DNA of 64,000 nucleotides, from the NCBI RefSeq assembly GCF_022458985.1, contig NC_061783.1:2138413-2202412 (forward strand). The letters are read 5' to 3'. How positions within the stretch are numbered: the stretch's first letter is position 1; each line of letters begins with the position of its first letter. Under the pieces are notes generated by a model. That model was not told the origin of the DNA, did not search any database, and saw only the letters and a program-made list of their open reading frames with translations. The position numbers and the translations under genes are program-made. Source of the DNA: Mugil cephalus (lineage: Eukaryota; Chordata; Actinopteri; Mugiliformes; Mugilidae). This document shows positions 61,397 through 64,000 of this stretch, one piece after another.

Positions 61397-63109
61397 GTCA
61401 GCTCTCTGGTGTTCCTTTCTAGAGAAACGCAAACTGATGTTATGCCACAATTAAATCTGTACTCTAAGAAATATTTTAAATACAAGAAAACAAGTGAATG
61501 CCACAAGTTTAATTGTCCACCGTCTAGCAAAATAACTAGTCAAATGCAAGATTAATGTTATTTTGTAATTAAAAAGAAGATTTTTTGGGGGAAAAATGTT
61601 CATGTCCCTTCAGTCTTTTGGAGAGGCATGTCTGTGTTTGATTCACAGGTCTGTAGGAAAAGACTAAACAAAGTGGTGCAGTAGGTAGCTACATATTGTG
61701 AGCAGAAAGTGTCTGGTGTGGATCAGTGTGATGCACTCCGGGAGAAATTATGAAAATTAAATTTTCTTCCTTTTTGTTTTTAAAAGGGCTGAAAACTGTC
61801 TTTAGGTTATAGCGGACAAAAATATCCAACTTTATTTTGATTCAAAAACGAATCTCTCACTATGAGCTTGGAGGAGTTTAAAAAAAAGATCGAATAGGTT
61901 TACACTCTTGCAACTGTAGAACACATTTATTGAACTGATGCAAACACTTCTAAAAATGAGGTATGCAGATCACAAGTTTATTTTGTTAACTTGCTTTGCA
62001 CGAGAGACACTTAACCTCCTGGTATTCCATTATCTTCATCATAACCAACAACACAACAAAACAATGAAACACCAGCACTCACAGTCAGTGGAATCAATGT
62101 TGTTACTGTAAATCAGTACATCACAGTGTCTCTATCATTTAAACGTGTTTCTAGCTTGTGCTCTCTAGGAGAATGGATACTATGACAAACTAGAGGACCC
62201 AATCAGGTAGGTGGCCTTGAAGGCGCCAGTGCAAATTCCTCTCACCTCACCGCTCCAACACTTACTCGCTACTGGCGTCAACAAAAAACCTGACTGGTGT
62301 GATAATAAAAAGAGGGGAAGCGAAGGACCAATCAGAAACAAATCTTTGTTTGGAGTTCAAAATAGACCACTTGAAGCCCAACTGTTGCCTGGATACACAG
62401 ATTGCTGGCAATTACAGAGCAAGATTATAGTGGGGAGGAAATAGGTGATGCTGTCAATGGAGCACAGATTCGAGCATGTGGTTGTACGGGTGAGTGAGAG
62501 AGCGTGTGACAGTACATGTGTTAAACACAGCGGGCTGAGCAGTAGTGTAGATACACGAATATACAGAATTAACAATAACTCATTTTATCAGTAACCTCTT
62601 GTGGATATCGCTCTGTTTAGTGTGAATGGATACGCTGGTATTCATGTGTGATTCATGTAATATGACGTCCACCTACAATAAAAACTGATATCACATTTAA
62701 AAAAAGTCATTGATAATAAAAAAATATATACCGAGCGACAATACAACAAACTGTATTGAGTGGGAGGAAAAGAATGTCTACACTTCTACCATCAGTCACT
62801 AGAATCCTGCCCTCTCTGAGTGTTGAAGCATTACTCTGAGTATTACTGGTATTTAAATATAACACGAGTGCACTGCACAAACACAGTCTACGGTCAACAT
62901 CTATGTCCCTGTATCCTGCACTATGAGGAGAGCTACAAGGTCTTGGGTTCGCATCTTGTTATGTCTTATATCTCAGGTCTCAAAACAACTTCCCCATGAA
63001 CAGTTTGTGTGCTGATAAGACACTGATTATTGTCTTAAACCAATTAGAAACGCATAATTAAAGGCCTCGAGACAGGCCTATTCGCCCTGTAGCTCAGCTG
63101 TGATCTTTT
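61397..63109. other. Probable 3' UTR of the neurensin gene and flank
   Basis: No coding exon. On the minus strand AATAAA occurs at 61982-61977 and 61931-61926, about 1.1-1.2 kb past the neurensin stop, and could end a long 3' UTR. A short (GTGA)/(GAGA) rich piece is near 62490. The frame at 62211-62444 has no domain. Confidence 0.35.
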
Positions 63110-63523
63110 TTAAGAAGTGGGCTGCACATTTTCCACTCTGGACAGAGTGAAGGGCACCTTCCCCTCCTCCGCACCTGGCGGCTTAGTGACCACATCCCCC
63201 ATATCCCTAAATCCCCTCCACTTTGATCCCGACTCCCCTCTCCATTTCCCTTCCCCTGGTCTATGGAACAGCCTCTCTTTCAAGTTGCTCCTGGGAAGGA
63301 TCCAAACGACTACCCCCATCACGGCCAGGGCAGAGCCGAGGCATGAGAGACCAATCCCGGCTGCAGAGCTGAGGTGCAACCCCCTGTTGAAGCTGATGGC
63401 CTGGGTGTCCACGAAGAACAGGTCTCCCTCTCCAAACGACTCTATTTTGTGGGGAGTGGCGTATCCTACTGACAGGGTGGCAATACCTGCAGTAAGAATG
63501 AGGAGACCCAAGGCCAAGGACAC
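63110..63523 (-). CDS. nrsn1: Neurensin-1-like protein, last coding exon (partial)
   Basis: Neurensins are small two-pass membrane proteins of neuronal vesicles, thought to act in neurite growth. The exon begins at 63523 after a strong acceptor (TTTCTGTCCCTCCAG on the minus strand) and ends with TAA at 63112-63110, giving 137 codons. The first membrane segment starts at once (VSLALGLLILTAGIATLSVG). The family loop HKIESFGEGDLFFVDTQAI follows, then a second segment around GIGLSCLGSALAVMGVVVWI. A basic, Gly/Arg-rich cytoplasmic tail ends VPFTLSRVENVQPTS. This ending matches NRSN1 (VTLSRVQNVQP) and not NRSN2. The upstream exon or exons, with the conserved YGVRSYLHQFYEDC-type N-terminus, are not in the window. 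An in-frame ATG at 63541 lies before the acceptor and is not the true start. Confidence 0.88.
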   Translation of the reverse strand: MSLALGLLILTAGIATLSVGYATPHKIESFGEGDLFFVDTQAISFNRGLHLSSAAGIGLSCLGSALAVMGVVVWILPRSNLKERLFHRPGEGKWRGESGSKWRGFRDMGDVVTKPPGAEEGKVPFTLSRVENVQPTS

Positions 63524-64000
63524 CTGGAGGGACAGAAACAAAGAAAGCTGAGGTGGTCATTTGCGCCGACTTTTTTGTGTAGGTGGCCCTATTTACTTGA
63601 TGCTCTTTACTTCTTATTAGGAAAGGTCATGTGGTTGTGTGTAATGCAGAAAAGTCCAAATTACAGGATGGGCAGTGGACTTGCATGTAATTCGTTACCT
63701 TTACAAATACCACCACACCATTGCCTGTAGTTCATCATGCAGAGACAGTTTATAATGCACGGTATGCACTATTTTAGTGGGTACCTCGGACAGATTTTTT
63801 CTAGAGTTACTAAACTGGTAAAGCTGATTGCGGGCAGGTGAAAAGTACCAGCAGGACACCATGTGTCAGAGAGGTTGCGCATCTCTGTCCACAGCCACTC
63901 TCAGGCCCCTGAGTGGTTGGCAATGACAAGGACATCCTTGTATGGAGACATGACAGTCCAATATTAGAAAAAAAATGGGGTCAAATGGGTCAAAGTCCTA
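63524..64000 (-). other. Neurensin intron, partial
   Basis: Sequence upstream of the neurensin exon on the minus strand. I see no neurensin N-terminal exon or repeat in it, so the intron continues beyond the window. Confidence 0.5.

Noticed and set aside
63117..63551. 144-residue plus-strand frame
   Set aside because: It is antisense to the neurensin exon, whose membrane segments and C-terminus are clear on the minus strand.

Overview
The window looks like nuclear DNA from a ray-finned (teleost) fish. It has vertebrate genes with compact GT-AG introns, many CA/TG microsatellites and several decayed Tc1-like transposons, fish-type LINE and SINE pieces. I can support five protein-coding genes: irx4 (+), ndufs6 (-), mrpl36 (+), lpcat1 (+) and the last coding exon of a neurensin, nrsn1-like (-), at the right edge. 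Roughly two thirds of the window is intergenic sequence or introns.

Layout: 1-7056 is a gene-free upstream flank ending in a probable irx4 promoter. irx4 occupies 7458-9812 in six coding exons. 9813-15042 is intergenic with unique, possibly regulatory sequence. ndufs6 (15096-17610, minus, four exons) and mrpl36 (19292-19669, plus) are head to head around a shared 5' region. lpcat1 runs from 22407 to 40794 in 14 coding exons; its introns hold a LINE relic, two Tc1-like relics and two SINE-like copies. 40795-63109 has no gene I can support. It holds several Tc1-type relics, a Harbinger-like fragment, a MITE-like element and an L2-like LINE 3' end. The neurensin exon lies at 63110-63523.

The order irx4-ndufs6-mrpl36-lpcat1 is the order I know from human chromosome 5p15.33 (IRX4, NDUFS6, MRPL36, LPCAT1). 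This supports calling the homeobox gene irx4 and the acyltransferase lpcat1 rather than lpcat2, which sits by the other Iroquois cluster. The genes do not form a pathway. irx4 is a developmental transcription factor, ndufs6 and mrpl36 are mitochondrial housekeeping genes with a divergent arrangement, lpcat1 remodels phospholipids, and the neurensin is a neuronal vesicle membrane protein.

I found no evidence of a new biological system. The points most worth a second look are the divergent ndufs6/mrpl36 promoter, an upstream ORF ahead of lpcat1, an in-frame alternative acceptor in lpcat1, a perfect 32-bp palindrome at 54492-54523, and several repeat-free stretches that could be conserved regulatory elements. 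Repeat family names and conservation calls come from recognition by eye and were not checked against a database.
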